From a virus, in IMG/VR virus record IMGVR_UViG_3300025645_000153, positions 1 to 41,857 of that record: a DNA stretch of 41,857 nt. One strand, given 5' to 3'. Of the stretch, positions 28,797 to 37,952 are shown piece after piece (the first letter of the stretch is position 1; the number at the start of each line of letters is the position of its first letter). The position numbers were made by a program, and so were the translations under genes. The notes under the pieces are model-generated. The model was given only the letters and a program-made list of their open reading frames with translations. It ran no database searches and was not told the DNA's origin.

Positions 28797-30149
28797 TTGG
28801 CTTATCAAGAAATAGTAACCGTTCAAATTTCATTAGACGTGGCTGGGGTTAGTAGAGCCAGCTTTGGGATTCCAATCTTTGTTGCAGACCATGTGTGGTT
28901 TAAAGAGCTTACTCGCTCTTATACTTCATTTGAGAATGCTCAAGTTGATTTCCCTACAGATTCAGATGTGTATGCAGCACTACAAGCAGCATTCTCACAA
29001 GACATTGACCCCACTATCGTTAAAGTAGGTAGACGTGAAGTAGATGATATTACATTTACTCCTGTAGCAGCAACCACTGCTGGTCAGATCTACACTGTAG
29101 AAGTCTTAGACACTGCTGATGTAACTACTACCGCAACATTCACTACCACCACTGGATCAGAGACAGCAACTACTATCGCTACTGCCCTTGTGACAGCTCT
29201 AGGCTCTCCTACAGGCGTTACCGTAGTAGATAACACTGGTAGCTTAACTTTATCTAAAACTGGCACAGTGGCTTACGCAGTGACTGATGTAGCACGTTTA
29301 ACGTATGTAACAACTACTACTCAAACTGCTGCTGATATGATGGTCGCTATTACAGAAGCCGATGATGACTTCTATTTTGTAGCTTGTAACGACCATACAC
29401 AAGCCTTTGTATTGGCACTAGCTACTGACATTGAAGCTCGTACTAAGCAATATTGGTTAACTGTACAAGAACAAGATAACTTAGGTGTCTACTCTGAAGT
29501 AGCTGCTGATACGTTGTCTAAACTGAAGCAAGGTGCTTACTTCCGTACTTCTGGCTGGTTCCATGATGAAGCAGATACTAAGTTTCACGAGATGGAATAT
29601 ATCTCTATCCTAGCACCTTCAGATCCAGGAAAGAAGATTGTAGCAAATAACCGTACTAGTTCAAGTGCTGCTAAGAACCCTTTAACTGGATACTTACTAA
29701 CAACTACTCAGAAGGGCAACCTAACTGATAAGAATGCAAGCTTCACAGAAGTTGTAGGTGGACTTACTATTACACGTAGAGGTAATGTTGCAGGTGGAGC
29801 TACTTTCTTTGTAGACCTCATCCGTAATAGAGATTTCCTAGAAGCAAGGATTACAGAGAATTATCAGAACTTCTTGATTAACACTCCTGTAGTACCTTAC
29901 ACAGATTCAGGTATTGGACGTGTTCAGAATGTATTAGAGTCTACCTTAGATCGCTATGTAGAGACAGAGACACAGCCTAATATCTTACAGATGGAGCAGC
30001 CTTATGTAATTAGCTTCCCACGCAGGGCAGATGTTAGCTTTGGTGATGTAGCAGCTCAAGACTTCTCAGGCAGTTTCGTAGCGTACCTTAGTGGAGCTAT
30101 GCAAACGATCCGTATTACTGGTAGCCTAACTTATCAAGCACAATCTTAA
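28797..30149 (+). CDS. Tail sheath protein (DUF3383)
   Basis: Contractile sheath subunit, 450 aa; its presence defines the phage as a myovirus. A TTG start is used, with AAGGGG ten bases upstream. The N-terminal domain (residues 1-70) contains the sheath start pattern with FGIPIFVADH. A Thr-rich inserted domain spans about 82-175 (TTTATFTTTTGSETATT), and the conserved C-terminal domain includes RNRDFLEARITENYQNFL and GRVQNVLESTLDRYVE. The Thr-rich insert looks like a surface decoration of the sheath. Confidence 0.9.
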   Translation: MAYQEIVTVQISLDVAGVSRASFGIPIFVADHVWFKELTRSYTSFENAQVDFPTDSDVYAALQAAFSQDIDPTIVKVGRREVDDITFTPVAATTAGQIYTVEVLDTADVTTTATFTTTTGSETATTIATALVTALGSPTGVTVVDNTGSLTLSKTGTVAYAVTDVARLTYVTTTTQTAADMMVAITEADDDFYFVACNDHTQAFVLALATDIEARTKQYWLTVQEQDNLGVYSEVAADTLSKLKQGAYFRTSGWFHDEADTKFHEMEYISILAPSDPGKKIVANNRTSSSAAKNPLTGYLLTTTQKGNLTDKNASFTEVVGGLTITRRGNVAGGATFFVDLIRNRDFLEARITENYQNFLINTPVVPYTDSGIGRVQNVLESTLDRYVETETQPNILQMEQPYVISFPRRADVSFGDVAAQDFSGSFVAYLSGAMQTIRITGSLTYQAQS

Positions 30150-30164
30150 TAGGAGATTAAATAA

Positions 30165-30671
30165 ATGGCAAATTTGCCCGTATATTCATCACGCGAAGTA
30201 AAGATCTCGTATTTAAACCAAAGCTTATCAGGTTTAGCTCCAGACAGCTTCGTAGAGTTTAGTTTGAACTCAGATTTAACTGACGAAGAAGTAGGTGCAG
30301 ATGGTTCTGTCTCTATCTCTATTAGCCCAGACCAGACAGGTACTTGCACTATTAGTTTAGAGCAACAATCTCCTGGAAACATCTTCTTATCAAGTGTCCT
30401 ACAGTTACAACGTAGCTCTGGTAAGTTAGCAATTGGTAGCTTCACTATTACAGATCCTTCTGGCTCTATTATAGCTAAGTTGTCAGATGCCCATATTAAG
30501 ATTGCACCTACTATTGGTCTTGGCTCTAGTGCCACTGGATCAACTCGTGATTGGGTTATCTTCTGTAGCACTATGCACTTCTTATCTGTACCTGAAGGTA
30601 TTGGTTCAGCAGCTTCTGAACTAACTGATGCAGTAGCTACTATCGAGAGTATTGGCAGTTTCTTAAACTAG
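30165..30671 (+). CDS. Tail tube protein (DUF3277-like)
   Basis: 168 aa, directly after the sheath with AGGAG upstream. A Gly/Ser/Thr-rich beta protein with DGSVSISISPDQTGTCTISL (about 45-64), characteristic of the structural family found beside DUF3383 sheaths. It forms the inner tube through which DNA is ejected. The C-terminal 35 residues are helical and Ala/Ser rich. Confidence 0.85.
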   Translation: MANLPVYSSREVKISYLNQSLSGLAPDSFVEFSLNSDLTDEEVGADGSVSISISPDQTGTCTISLEQQSPGNIFLSSVLQLQRSSGKLAIGSFTITDPSGSIIAKLSDAHIKIAPTIGLGSSATGSTRDWVIFCSTMHFLSVPEGIGSAASELTDAVATIESIGSFLN

Positions 30672-30688
30672 TAGGTTTTAAATAAGTA

Positions 30689-30716
30689 GGGGGTCGTAAA
30701 AAGCCCCCGTTTTATC
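30689..30716 (+). terminator. Intrinsic terminator after the tail tube gene
   Basis: GGGGG (30689-30693) pairs with CCCCC (30704-30708) around a loop containing TCGTAAAAAG, followed by GTTTTAT. Partial termination here would keep the sheath and tube more abundant than the chaperone and baseplate proteins. Confidence 0.7.
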
Positions 30717-30730
30717 TGGAGGGATAAAAT

Positions 30731-31219
30731 ATGAATATCGCACAAGAAGCCGCACAAATGTCTGGCTATAAGAAAAAAGAGATTAATGGGAAGAGCTATC
30801 AACTAAGGCTTTTGCCAGCAACACACGGACTAATTTTAGGTAATAAGTTAGCCAAGCTATTTGGTACATCTATTGGAGTTATGGTAGATGGAGATACATT
30901 TGATGGCACTGGTATGTGTACTAACATAGCTATCGCATTAACTGGTGCATTAGATAAGATTGACATTGTAGAGATCATCAAGCAATTAACAGATGGCATC
31001 TACTGCAATGACCACAAGATTGAATTTGACACTCACTTTGCAGGGAACTATGGAGAACTTGTTGCTGTAGTTGAGTTTGCATTGAGGGAGAACTTTGGTG
31101 ACTTTTTTTTAGGATATCTAAAGTCCAAGGGAATGGACGAGGGTTCCATAACCCGTATCTGGAAAGAGGCAATGTCTCCGAAGAAGGAAGAAACATCAGA
31201 GACATTAGTAGAAGAATAG
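30731..31219 (+). CDS. Tail assembly chaperone, zero-frame product
   Basis: 162 aa. It sits exactly where phages with long tails encode the chaperone that coats the tape measure protein, between the tube and the tape measure. Near its end the slippery heptamer T-TTT-TTA (31105-31111, inside a run of eight T) allows a -1 shift. GGAGGG precedes the ATG. The C-terminus without shift is acidic (KKEETSETLVEE). The domain is largely helical and has no enzymatic motif. Confidence 0.8.
   Translation: MNIAQEAAQMSGYKKKEINGKSYQLRLLPATHGLILGNKLAKLFGTSIGVMVDGDTFDGTGMCTNIAIALTGALDKIDIVEIIKQLTDGIYCNDHKIEFDTHFAGNYGELVAVVEFALRENFGDFFLGYLKSKGMDEGSITRIWKEAMSPKKEETSETLVEE
31105..31111 (+). other. Programmed -1 frameshift site
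   Basis: The zero frame reads GAC TTT TTT TTA GGA, so T TTT TTA is in the correct phase for an X XXY YYZ slip, like the T-rich site of the P2-type E/E' tail genes. The -1 frame after it is open for 107 codons to 31434. Confidence 0.8.
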
Positions 31220-31434
31220 AGAAGGAATGTTTCATCCCAGATGAGGATAGATTCTTCTTGAATATGGCTAGTAGCCCTCACTGTCCTGCTGCTGACAGAG
31301 ACTTTAATAAGTTACGTTACGAATACACACTTCCTGACATACTAAGGCTTAAAGAGCACATAGAAATAGGGAGTGCGTTAGAAACCGCAGTCAACCTAGA
31401 TGCTGAGATTGCAGCTAAAAAACCTACAAAATAA
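31111..31434 (+). CDS. Tail assembly chaperone, -1 frame extension
   Basis: Reached by the shift at 31105-31111, adding 107 residues to the first 127 of the chaperone for a 234-aa fusion. The frame contains protein-like sequence (CFIPDEDRFFLNMASSPHCP; DFNKLRYEYTLPDILRL) and ends 14 bases before the tape measure gene. No good independent start with a ribosome site is present (the first ATG, 31263, has none at proper spacing), which supports the fusion model. This matches the G/GT and E/E' chaperone pairs known from lambda and P2. Confidence 0.75.
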   Translation, partial: RISKVQGNGRGFHNPYLERGNVSEEGRNIRDISRRIEKECFIPDEDRFFLNMASSPHCPAADRDFNKLRYEYTLPDILRLKEHIEIGSALETAVNLDAEIAAKKPTK

Positions 31435-31448
31435 AGGTGACACAGTAG

Positions 31449-33212
31449 ATGTTGACATTAGATGATTATACAGTACAGCTTCAGTTTGATGACAGCAAAG
31501 TTACTAAAGGGATTAATGCTTTAGAGAAGAAGTTTGCTAAGTTAGGTAAGAGCTTTAAAATGCAATCTTCCGTTGGGGGAGGCTCCAGAAGGGGTGCTAA
31601 AGCCTCTACAGGGGGTTTTAGTGCTGGCTCTAGGTTACAGCAAGAGTTCAGCATAGATAAGTCTAGAAGGCAAGCAGAGGCTGCTAAGACACGCTCTTCA
31701 GGATTAGGGGGTGACGCAGCAGCAGTTAATGCAAGGAACCTCACTAAGCAAATAGAGAGATTATCTAAAGCAGAAGCTAAATTAGCAACAATCACTGATA
31801 AGAACTCTAAAGAGTTTATTGAATTTTCAAGAGACTTAAGAAGGACTAAGCTAGAAGTTCAAGCACTAGATACAGTATCTAAAAGACTTACAAGAGACTT
31901 GACAGCACAACAGTTTGCAGTTAATAGGTTGTCAATGTCTTTGAAGAACATGGCTAGCAGTTGGGTATCTGTATTTGCTCTATTGGCTGGAGCCAACGCA
32001 GTCAAGAGAATGGCTACAGAGTTCCAGAATATTGGAATTGCAGCAATGAGTGCAAGTGGTAGTGGGAAGCAAGCAGCAGAGGATTTAGCCTTTGTATCTG
32101 TAGTAGCTGAAGATTTAGGGTTACGTCTTAAAGATACATCCTCTTCTTTCGCACAGTTTAACTCCGCAGCATTATCTGGTGGAGTGAGTGCAGCAGATTC
32201 TAGAAGTGTTTTCACAAACCTATCCACATCTATTGCTTCATCGGGTTTAAGTGCTGATGCAGCTAGGTTGTCATTCTTAGGTTTCAGACAGATGATGTCT
32301 GGTTCTGTTATCCAAGCACAGGACATGAACCAAGTTGTAGATCAGATGCCTCAATTCTCCGGAGCGGCTGTTAAAGCCCTTAAGGAGATGGGCTTTGAGA
32401 CTGACAGTTGGAGGAAGACTATTGCTACAGGCACAGTGTCTGCACAAGAGTTTGTAAAGATTACTTCTAGACTTCTAAGGAAACAAGCAGAAGATTCAGG
32501 AGCAGCCGCAGCAGCTAGGCAGTCTATCACAGCAGAAGAGAACAGGGCTTTAGCCTCCTTCGAGAAAGCTGTAAATAATATGACAAAGGCAGGGTTAGGT
32601 GAGTTTTTAGCTGAGACATTCTCAGGTATTAGGCTTGTTATTGAAGCTTTATCTCCTGCTCTGGTGGCACTAGGTTACGCATTTAAGGTGCTAGGAGATG
32701 CAGTTGCACTTCCATTTAGAGTACTAGATGAGTTAGCACAGCTTATAGGGTTTGGAGAGGGGCAAGGAATTGTTTGGGGAATTAGGTTGCTATCAGCAGC
32801 TATTCTAACTAGGTTAGTCCCATCTTTACTAGCTCTACTTCCAAAGATGATCTCTATAGGAACTGCATTCTTGTTCGGAAGTAAAGGTCTGCTGTCTTAC
32901 GCAGTTGGAGCCTCAACTGCAGCTAAAGCTAACTTCACATTGGCTGCATCTATGAGGGCATTACTCAGAGCTGCAGGTGTAGGTCTTGCAATCGAAGCTG
33001 CATCTATAGGGTTAGACTTTTTAACAGATCAAGGTATGTTCGCAGATGCTAAAAGTAATAGCACTCCTAAAGGTAAGGCCAGCTCAGATAACAGTACTAA
33101 TATAGCAAGCTTAACTATCCAAGCTGGTGAAGGTGCTGATGGCACAGAAATAGCCAGAACCTTTATGGAAGAGATGGGTGCAGTTAATAGAAGTCAAATG
33201 CTTGTATCATAA
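31449..33212 (+). CDS. Tail tape measure protein
   Basis: 587 aa. It sets tail length during assembly and passes into the host during infection. The N-terminal 190 residues are Lys/Ala/Ser-rich and coiled coil-like. The tape-measure N-terminal domain pattern follows, with AEDLAFVSVVAEDLGLRL and FRQMMSGSVIQAQDMNQVVDQ (positions about 216-305). Hydrophobic segments at about 395-425 and 455-500 could insert into membrane. The short length predicts a tail of roughly 85-90 nm if about 1.5 angstrom per residue holds. Confidence 0.88.
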   Translation: MLTLDDYTVQLQFDDSKVTKGINALEKKFAKLGKSFKMQSSVGGGSRRGAKASTGGFSAGSRLQQEFSIDKSRRQAEAAKTRSSGLGGDAAAVNARNLTKQIERLSKAEAKLATITDKNSKEFIEFSRDLRRTKLEVQALDTVSKRLTRDLTAQQFAVNRLSMSLKNMASSWVSVFALLAGANAVKRMATEFQNIGIAAMSASGSGKQAAEDLAFVSVVAEDLGLRLKDTSSSFAQFNSAALSGGVSAADSRSVFTNLSTSIASSGLSADAARLSFLGFRQMMSGSVIQAQDMNQVVDQMPQFSGAAVKALKEMGFETDSWRKTIATGTVSAQEFVKITSRLLRKQAEDSGAAAAARQSITAEENRALASFEKAVNNMTKAGLGEFLAETFSGIRLVIEALSPALVALGYAFKVLGDAVALPFRVLDELAQLIGFGEGQGIVWGIRLLSAAILTRLVPSLLALLPKMISIGTAFLFGSKGLLSYAVGASTAAKANFTLAASMRALLRAAGVGLAIEAASIGLDFLTDQGMFADAKSNSTPKGKASSDNSTNIASLTIQAGEGADGTEIARTFMEEMGAVNRSQMLVS

Positions 33213-33221
33213 GGAGGTATT

Positions 33222-33821
33222 ATGGCAATATCCAATTTTTCCATTATCACTTCAAGTGATATATTCAACTTAGATGCTACGGTATCAGTAAGTAGGACTC
33301 TTAGTTCTAAAGTCAGTGAGTTTCCTGTTGAGGATGGCTCCAGTGTTGTAGATAACGTAGTTAACTCTGGGCAAACAATCTCTATGAGAGGAGTCATCTC
33401 AGATGTTAAAGCTGCAAGAAGTGACAACATTTCTACAACATCTTTCATTAAAGAGCTTGAGGGTATACGAGGCAGGAAAGAAAGAGTTACTGTTAACACT
33501 GGGCTTCAAAGTGGTGGTGTGAATAGTGTAGGAAACTGCATCATAACTTCTATGGTGTTCTCTCAAGACAAGGTAAATGGAGTTACCACAACAGGTAGAG
33601 CCTCTTACAAAGTGGCTTTATCTTTTAAACAGATAAGAGTTGTCTCCTCAGCTACAGAGGTAACTAGAGAAGTTGCAGTAGATCTGATAGATGTTACAGA
33701 GGTGGCAGAAGAGACTCCCAAAGCCGCTAACACTGTGGTCGTAGGTAATTTAGGAACTTCAAACCTAGATACTGGAGAATTCATTAGGTTTGTGTACCCA
33801 GAAGGTGCTAATTTTAATTAA
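33222..33821 (+). CDS. Dit-like baseplate protein
   Basis: 199 aa. Residues 1-130 fit the Dit-like N-terminal domain of Mu/P2-type baseplates: FPVEDGSSVVDNVVNSGQTI followed by strands and KAARSDNISTTSF. It probably forms the ring linking the tail tube with the hub. AAGGAGG precedes the ATG, and the gene follows the tape measure directly, as expected. Confidence 0.75.
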   Translation: MAISNFSIITSSDIFNLDATVSVSRTLSSKVSEFPVEDGSSVVDNVVNSGQTISMRGVISDVKAARSDNISTTSFIKELEGIRGRKERVTVNTGLQSGGVNSVGNCIITSMVFSQDKVNGVTTTGRASYKVALSFKQIRVVSSATEVTREVAVDLIDVTEVAEETPKAANTVVVGNLGTSNLDTGEFIRFVYPEGANFN

Positions 33822-33832
33822 GGAGTGAGGTT

Positions 33833-34162
33833 GTGGCAGTTAGCTTAGAAGTTCCTGTATCCTCTGTTGACACACAGAAAGTGTCCCTTGGAGGTATTGT
33901 CTATAACATCAAGTACACGTTCAATACTAGAGATAATAGGTGGAGATTAGATATATCTACAAATGCTGCTGGATTAATTAAAGCAGGTGTGAAAGTCATG
34001 GAGAATCAATCCCTACTAAGAAGGTATCAACTGGATAATTTCTCTGGAGATATTTACTGTGTAAGATCCAAGGAAGATGGTTTAGATGTTGGGAGGGATA
34101 ACCTTGGCATAGGTAAGGCTTACGAGCTAATCTATTTTAGTGAAAGCGAGATTAATCAATAA
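33833..34162 (+). CDS. Baseplate protein, DUF6983-like
   Basis: 109 aa with GTG start. A conserved-looking all-beta protein (SLGGIVYNIKYTFNTRDNRW; LLRRYQLDNFSGDIYCV) of the kind found between the Dit-like and hub genes in related myoviruses. Likely a minor tail or baseplate component; exact role unknown. It overlaps the hub gene start by one base. Confidence 0.65.
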   Translation: MAVSLEVPVSSVDTQKVSLGGIVYNIKYTFNTRDNRWRLDISTNAAGLIKAGVKVMENQSLLRRYQLDNFSGDIYCVRSKEDGLDVGRDNLGIGKAYELIYFSESEINQ

Positions 34163-35211
34163 TGGCACAAGATCAGAACTTCCTACACAAGTACGAGTTA
34201 GTAGTTGCTAGGCAAGATTCCCTAGTAGATAGTGATGAGATATTAAATAGAATATCTAATCCTAGTGCTGCTGGCGTTACTCCCGACTTCATAACAGAAA
34301 CTCAAAACGCAATAAAGATCACAAACTTACACATCACAGCAGATATAGATAAGACAAGAGTTTCTAAGAGTGGCATATCTGGCCCAGCAGTAATAAAGGT
34401 TTACGGGTTATCTAAAAGCACACTGGAAAGGATAAGACAAGATGACACAATATTCCTAAAAGCTGGATATGAGGGATCAACTAAATTCCCATTAGTTTTT
34501 GTAGGTCAGATAGCTAGTGTCAAGACTAGAAGGGAAAAGGATAATGGTATTACTACTATTATAGCCAGTGATTCCCAATTTGCAGTTAAGAACTTGAGAG
34601 TATCTGGTAGAGCTGAATCTGGAGATACTTATTCAGATACTATAAAATCTCTACTGAAGATTTACGCCGACAACGGTGTACCCACAGGGGACTTTGATGA
34701 GTACTCTGATCAGGACTTATTCAATGTAGATACATCCCTCTTCTCTACTCCCAATATCTCTCCAGACCTATTTACAGTGAATCCCACATACAGGTCTCCA
34801 GATACGGGATTAGAGAATGGGAGGAACTATGAGGGGACTATACACGAAGTATTGAAAGATATCGCAGAGGAGATAGGATATATAGTCTTCTATTCAATGG
34901 GGAGTATTTATGTCAGACCAAAGACAATATTTGGAACACCTATTCTCTATGATTATGTGACAATAACTTCAGAGCTACTTAAACAACCTGTACGTCCAGA
35001 GAAAGATTCTATTGGTGTAAGCTACCTACAAGGAGGTAAGTCTGGAGTAATTATTGAGACTTTCCTTAATGGAGCTATAACCACAGATAAAAGGGTCATC
35101 CTAGATACAGGAGGATCTTCTGACGGAGACTACATAGTGCAAGCTGTAAAACATAGAATGAGTTATGAAGGTAGTCAGTGGAATACTACTGCCACTTTGA
35201 GGAGTATATAA
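34162..35211 (+). CDS. Baseplate hub protein (gp27/gpD-like)
   Basis: 349 aa, trimeric hub between tail tube and spike. The first third has beta-barrel patterns (AVIKVYGLSKSTLERIRQDD; LVFVGQIASVKTRREKDNG) characteristic of hub barrels, and the C-terminal part has YIVQAVKHRMSYEGSQWNT, a signature of gpD-like hubs. The following gene encodes the spike, which confirms the context. Confidence 0.75.
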   Translation: MAQDQNFLHKYELVVARQDSLVDSDEILNRISNPSAAGVTPDFITETQNAIKITNLHITADIDKTRVSKSGISGPAVIKVYGLSKSTLERIRQDDTIFLKAGYEGSTKFPLVFVGQIASVKTRREKDNGITTIIASDSQFAVKNLRVSGRAESGDTYSDTIKSLLKIYADNGVPTGDFDEYSDQDLFNVDTSLFSTPNISPDLFTVNPTYRSPDTGLENGRNYEGTIHEVLKDIAEEIGYIVFYSMGSIYVRPKTIFGTPILYDYVTITSELLKQPVRPEKDSIGVSYLQGGKSGVIIETFLNGAITTDKRVILDTGGSSDGDYIVQAVKHRMSYEGSQWNTTATLRSI

Positions 35212-35212
35212 G

Positions 35213-35794
35213 ATGGCAGGTGAATCAGAATTAGATTTTATACAATCTGTTGTTGAAGCTAGGATTAGGTCTGGTGTGTACACAATGCTCCCCGCAAAGA
35301 TAACTAAGATCACTAGCTTTGAGAATACACAGACAGTCGATGTGCAGCCCCTCATAGGTAGGTTATGGCAAGATGGCTTCTACCAAGTACCTCAAGAGAT
35401 AGAGAATGTACCTGTTGTATTCCCTTCAGCAGGAGGTGGCATGTTGTCCTTCCCAGTAGCTGTAGGAGATGGAGTGAGTTTGCTATTCTCTATGAGGGAT
35501 ATTGATAATTGGTCTAACAGTGATGGCTCTAAACAGCAATCCCCTAAGACGGCTAGGTATCATGCCCTTACAGATGCAATAGCTATAGCAGGACTCTACA
35601 CTAAAAGCTCTAACCTATCTCCTAACCCTACAGATGTAGAACTTAAGTTTGCAGGCAGTTCAATTAAGATGAAGCCTAATGGTGATGTCACTGCCACTGT
35701 AGCAGGAGCTGCGACATGGAACACCACAGGTGATATGAATATTAATGCTGGTGGAGATATTAACATGACAGCTACCAATATAAACCTCAACTAA
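35213..35794 (+). CDS. Baseplate spike (Gp138/gpV-like)
   Basis: 193 aa. The OB-fold N-terminal domain (VYTMLPAKITKITSFENTQTV through VVFPSAGGG and VAVGDGVSLLFSMRD) is that of Gp138-type central spikes. The C-terminal 50 residues are a triple-stranded beta-helix with short repeats (WNTTGDMNINAGGDINMTA). It pierces the outer membrane on contraction, with the PAAR protein as tip. Confidence 0.82.
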   Translation: MAGESELDFIQSVVEARIRSGVYTMLPAKITKITSFENTQTVDVQPLIGRLWQDGFYQVPQEIENVPVVFPSAGGGMLSFPVAVGDGVSLLFSMRDIDNWSNSDGSKQQSPKTARYHALTDAIAIAGLYTKSSNLSPNPTDVELKFAGSSIKMKPNGDVTATVAGAATWNTTGDMNINAGGDINMTATNINLN

Positions 35795-35804
35795 GGAGTT
35801 GCAC

Positions 35805-36071
35805 ATGCCTGCATTAGGTAGAGTAGGTGTTGATTCAGCAGGGGGATCTATTACAGGCCCAGGAGCTACTTCTGTAGCAGTTAATGGAGTCCCTGTATCC
35901 CTCATAGGAGATGCAGTAGCTTCTCATGGCTTACCTCCACATACGTCAGCAGTGATGGTGGGAGGAAGCTCTACAGTGTTTGCAGAAGGCATAGGAGTTT
36001 GTAGGTTTGGTGATGCTGCGAGTTGTGGACACACTTTATCTCCAGGATCTAGTAACGTAAGCGCAGGATAG
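35805..36071 (+). CDS. PAAR-type spike tip protein
   Basis: 88 aa from ATG 35805 (AAGGAG seven bases upstream; an in-frame TTG lies two codons before). Gly/Pro-rich beta sequence of the PAAR fold, with candidate zinc ligands in SHGLPPHTS and VCRFGDAASCGH. It caps the spike encoded just before and makes first contact with the cell envelope. Confidence 0.85.
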   Translation: MPALGRVGVDSAGGSITGPGATSVAVNGVPVSLIGDAVASHGLPPHTSAVMVGGSSTVFAEGIGVCRFGDAASCGHTLSPGSSNVSAG

Positions 36072-36091
36072 ATAACACAGGCATTAAAACA

Positions 36092-36484
36092 ATGGCAATT
36101 GATTTCTTATTAGACACCAACTCAGGTGATATATCTTTATCTAATAACTCAATGCAGCTTACCTCTACTATAGAGCAATCTAGTAGGCAACAAGTACTTA
36201 TCTCATTGAGTACTTACAGAGGTGAGTGGGCATTTAATGTAGAGGCAGGAGTTCCCTACTTAGCTAATGACTATAACAATATACAATTACTAGGCAAATC
36301 TAGCAAGCGACTCATGGATGCAGCATTGCAAGAAGACATTCTAGGTAGAGAGAATATAACTAGGTTGATTTCCTTTGACTCAGTTTTAGACTTAGCTACA
36401 CAAGACTTATCAGTGTCATTTGAAGCTGAGACTAACTCTGGAGAGAGGGTTGTAGTAGACAACCTCCCAGTAGTATTTATCTAA
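36092..36484 (+). CDS. Baseplate wedge protein (gp25/Mu gp46-like)
   Basis: 130 aa. Contains the family pattern YRGEWAFNVEAGVPYLAN (about 46-63) and a helix with EDILGRENITRL. It links baseplate wedges to the sheath and helps trigger contraction. It precedes the baseplate J gene, the standard order. Confidence 0.82.
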   Translation: MAIDFLLDTNSGDISLSNNSMQLTSTIEQSSRQQVLISLSTYRGEWAFNVEAGVPYLANDYNNIQLLGKSSKRLMDAALQEDILGRENITRLISFDSVLDLATQDLSVSFEAETNSGERVVVDNLPVVFI

Positions 36485-36496
36485 TTTGGAGGAATT

Positions 36497-37951
36497 ATGG
36501 CTGGATTGACTGAAGCTGGGTTGGTGATTAAAAGACAACCAGAAGTATTAGCTGACATAGTGTTAGCAGAACAAACGAATATAGACCCAGACATAAGCAC
36601 AAGAGATGATGAGTTACTGGGACAACTTAATAACATTATCTCTTTAGCAGAAGCAGATCAGTGGGCTTTAGCACAAGCGGTTAATGATAACTTCAACCCA
36701 CTTAAAGCAGAGGGGAGCAACCTAGATGACGTTGGTGTTCTTATTAGTGTACCTAGGCAGGCTGGAGCTAAGTCAACTACCACTGGGCAACTCTTTGTAG
36801 GGGAGAATGGCTCCACAGTACCTTCTGGGACTATCCTAAGCAACCCTATTACATTAGATAGATTTGATGTAGTTAATAGTATTGCTATCAGTGTCAACTC
36901 TTGTGTATCTGCTAAGTACTCTGTAGCTACGCTGTTAGATACTACAGTATATACATTAAGTGTTAATGCAACTGAGTACACATATACAAGTGATGGATCA
37001 GCTACAGCTTTAGAGATACTTAACGGTATTAAAGCTGACATAGATTTAGATGTAGATGCTACGTGGACAGCTACAGTAGATACCCCCAATGAGCAATTGG
37101 AGATAGCTACAAGCGACACTAGTAATATCTCCATTATCACTATTACATACCTAATAGCAGATGAAGTTACTGTTAAGGGTTCTGTAGAGTCTCAAGAAGT
37201 GGGTGCTATCAATGCCCCACCTAATTCAGTTACAGGGATTGTAACTGGTGCGTCAGGGTTAACCTCCTCCACTAACCCCGCCGCATACATAGCAGGGAGG
37301 CTCAGAGAGAGTGATGAGCTGTATAGGGCTAGGATACTAATAAGTCAGCAAACTGGCGGTAAGGCCACTGTAGAGGCCATTACAGACGATGTTTCAGTGG
37401 TTGCAGGAGTAACTACAGTAGTTGTCACAGAGAATGATCAGATTACAGTAGATGGAGATGGTAGGCCACCTAAAAGCTTTGAGACTGTAGTACAGGGTGG
37501 GTTAGCTGCTGATGTAGCTCTAGCTATTTGGATCTCTAAGCCAGCAGGCATTGAGACTTATGGCAACACGTCTACTAACATAGATGACAAGTACGGTAAT
37601 GAGCACACCATTAATTACACTAGACCTGTGGCTATTAACTTAGCTTTCTTAGTTGAATACACTAAGTATAGTGAAGAGATATTCCCTGTAGATGGAGAGG
37701 CCACTATAGCTGGCACAGTACAGACAATTACAGATGCGTTAGGGCTAGATGAGGATGTGATACCTTCTAGGTACTTTGGCCCAATATATTCTGCTGTAGC
37801 TGGCATAGATAGTTTAGTAGTTAGTGTACAACAAATTACAACTCCAGGAGATGCACCACTTCCAGGAAGTTGGCAAACAACTAAATTAGCTATAGGCGCT
37901 GCGGAGTTTGGAAGTACTACTAGTCCAGATATAACAGTAGACGAGGTTTAA
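36497..37951 (+). CDS. Baseplate J-like wedge protein
   Basis: 484 aa. The N-terminal part has the J-type signature GSNLDDVGVLISVPRQAGAK (about 75-94) and the central part ESDELYRARILISQQTGGKA (about 272-291). A Val/Ala/Thr-rich domain (about 105-235) is inserted between them, larger than in the shortest J proteins. Wedges of this protein surround the hub and connect to the tail fibres. Confidence 0.88.
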   Translation: MAGLTEAGLVIKRQPEVLADIVLAEQTNIDPDISTRDDELLGQLNNIISLAEADQWALAQAVNDNFNPLKAEGSNLDDVGVLISVPRQAGAKSTTTGQLFVGENGSTVPSGTILSNPITLDRFDVVNSIAISVNSCVSAKYSVATLLDTTVYTLSVNATEYTYTSDGSATALEILNGIKADIDLDVDATWTATVDTPNEQLEIATSDTSNISIITITYLIADEVTVKGSVESQEVGAINAPPNSVTGIVTGASGLTSSTNPAAYIAGRLRESDELYRARILISQQTGGKATVEAITDDVSVVAGVTTVVVTENDQITVDGDGRPPKSFETVVQGGLAADVALAIWISKPAGIETYGNTSTNIDDKYGNEHTINYTRPVAINLAFLVEYTKYSEEIFPVDGEATIAGTVQTITDALGLDEDVIPSRYFGPIYSAVAGIDSLVVSVQQITTPGDAPLPGSWQTTKLAIGAAEFGSTTSPDITVDEV

Positions 37952-37952
37952 T

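Noticed and set aside
31263-31434. Independent gene downstream of the tail chaperone
   Set aside because: The ATG lacks a properly spaced ribosome site, and the frame is open back to a correct slippery heptamer, so a frameshift extension is the better reading.
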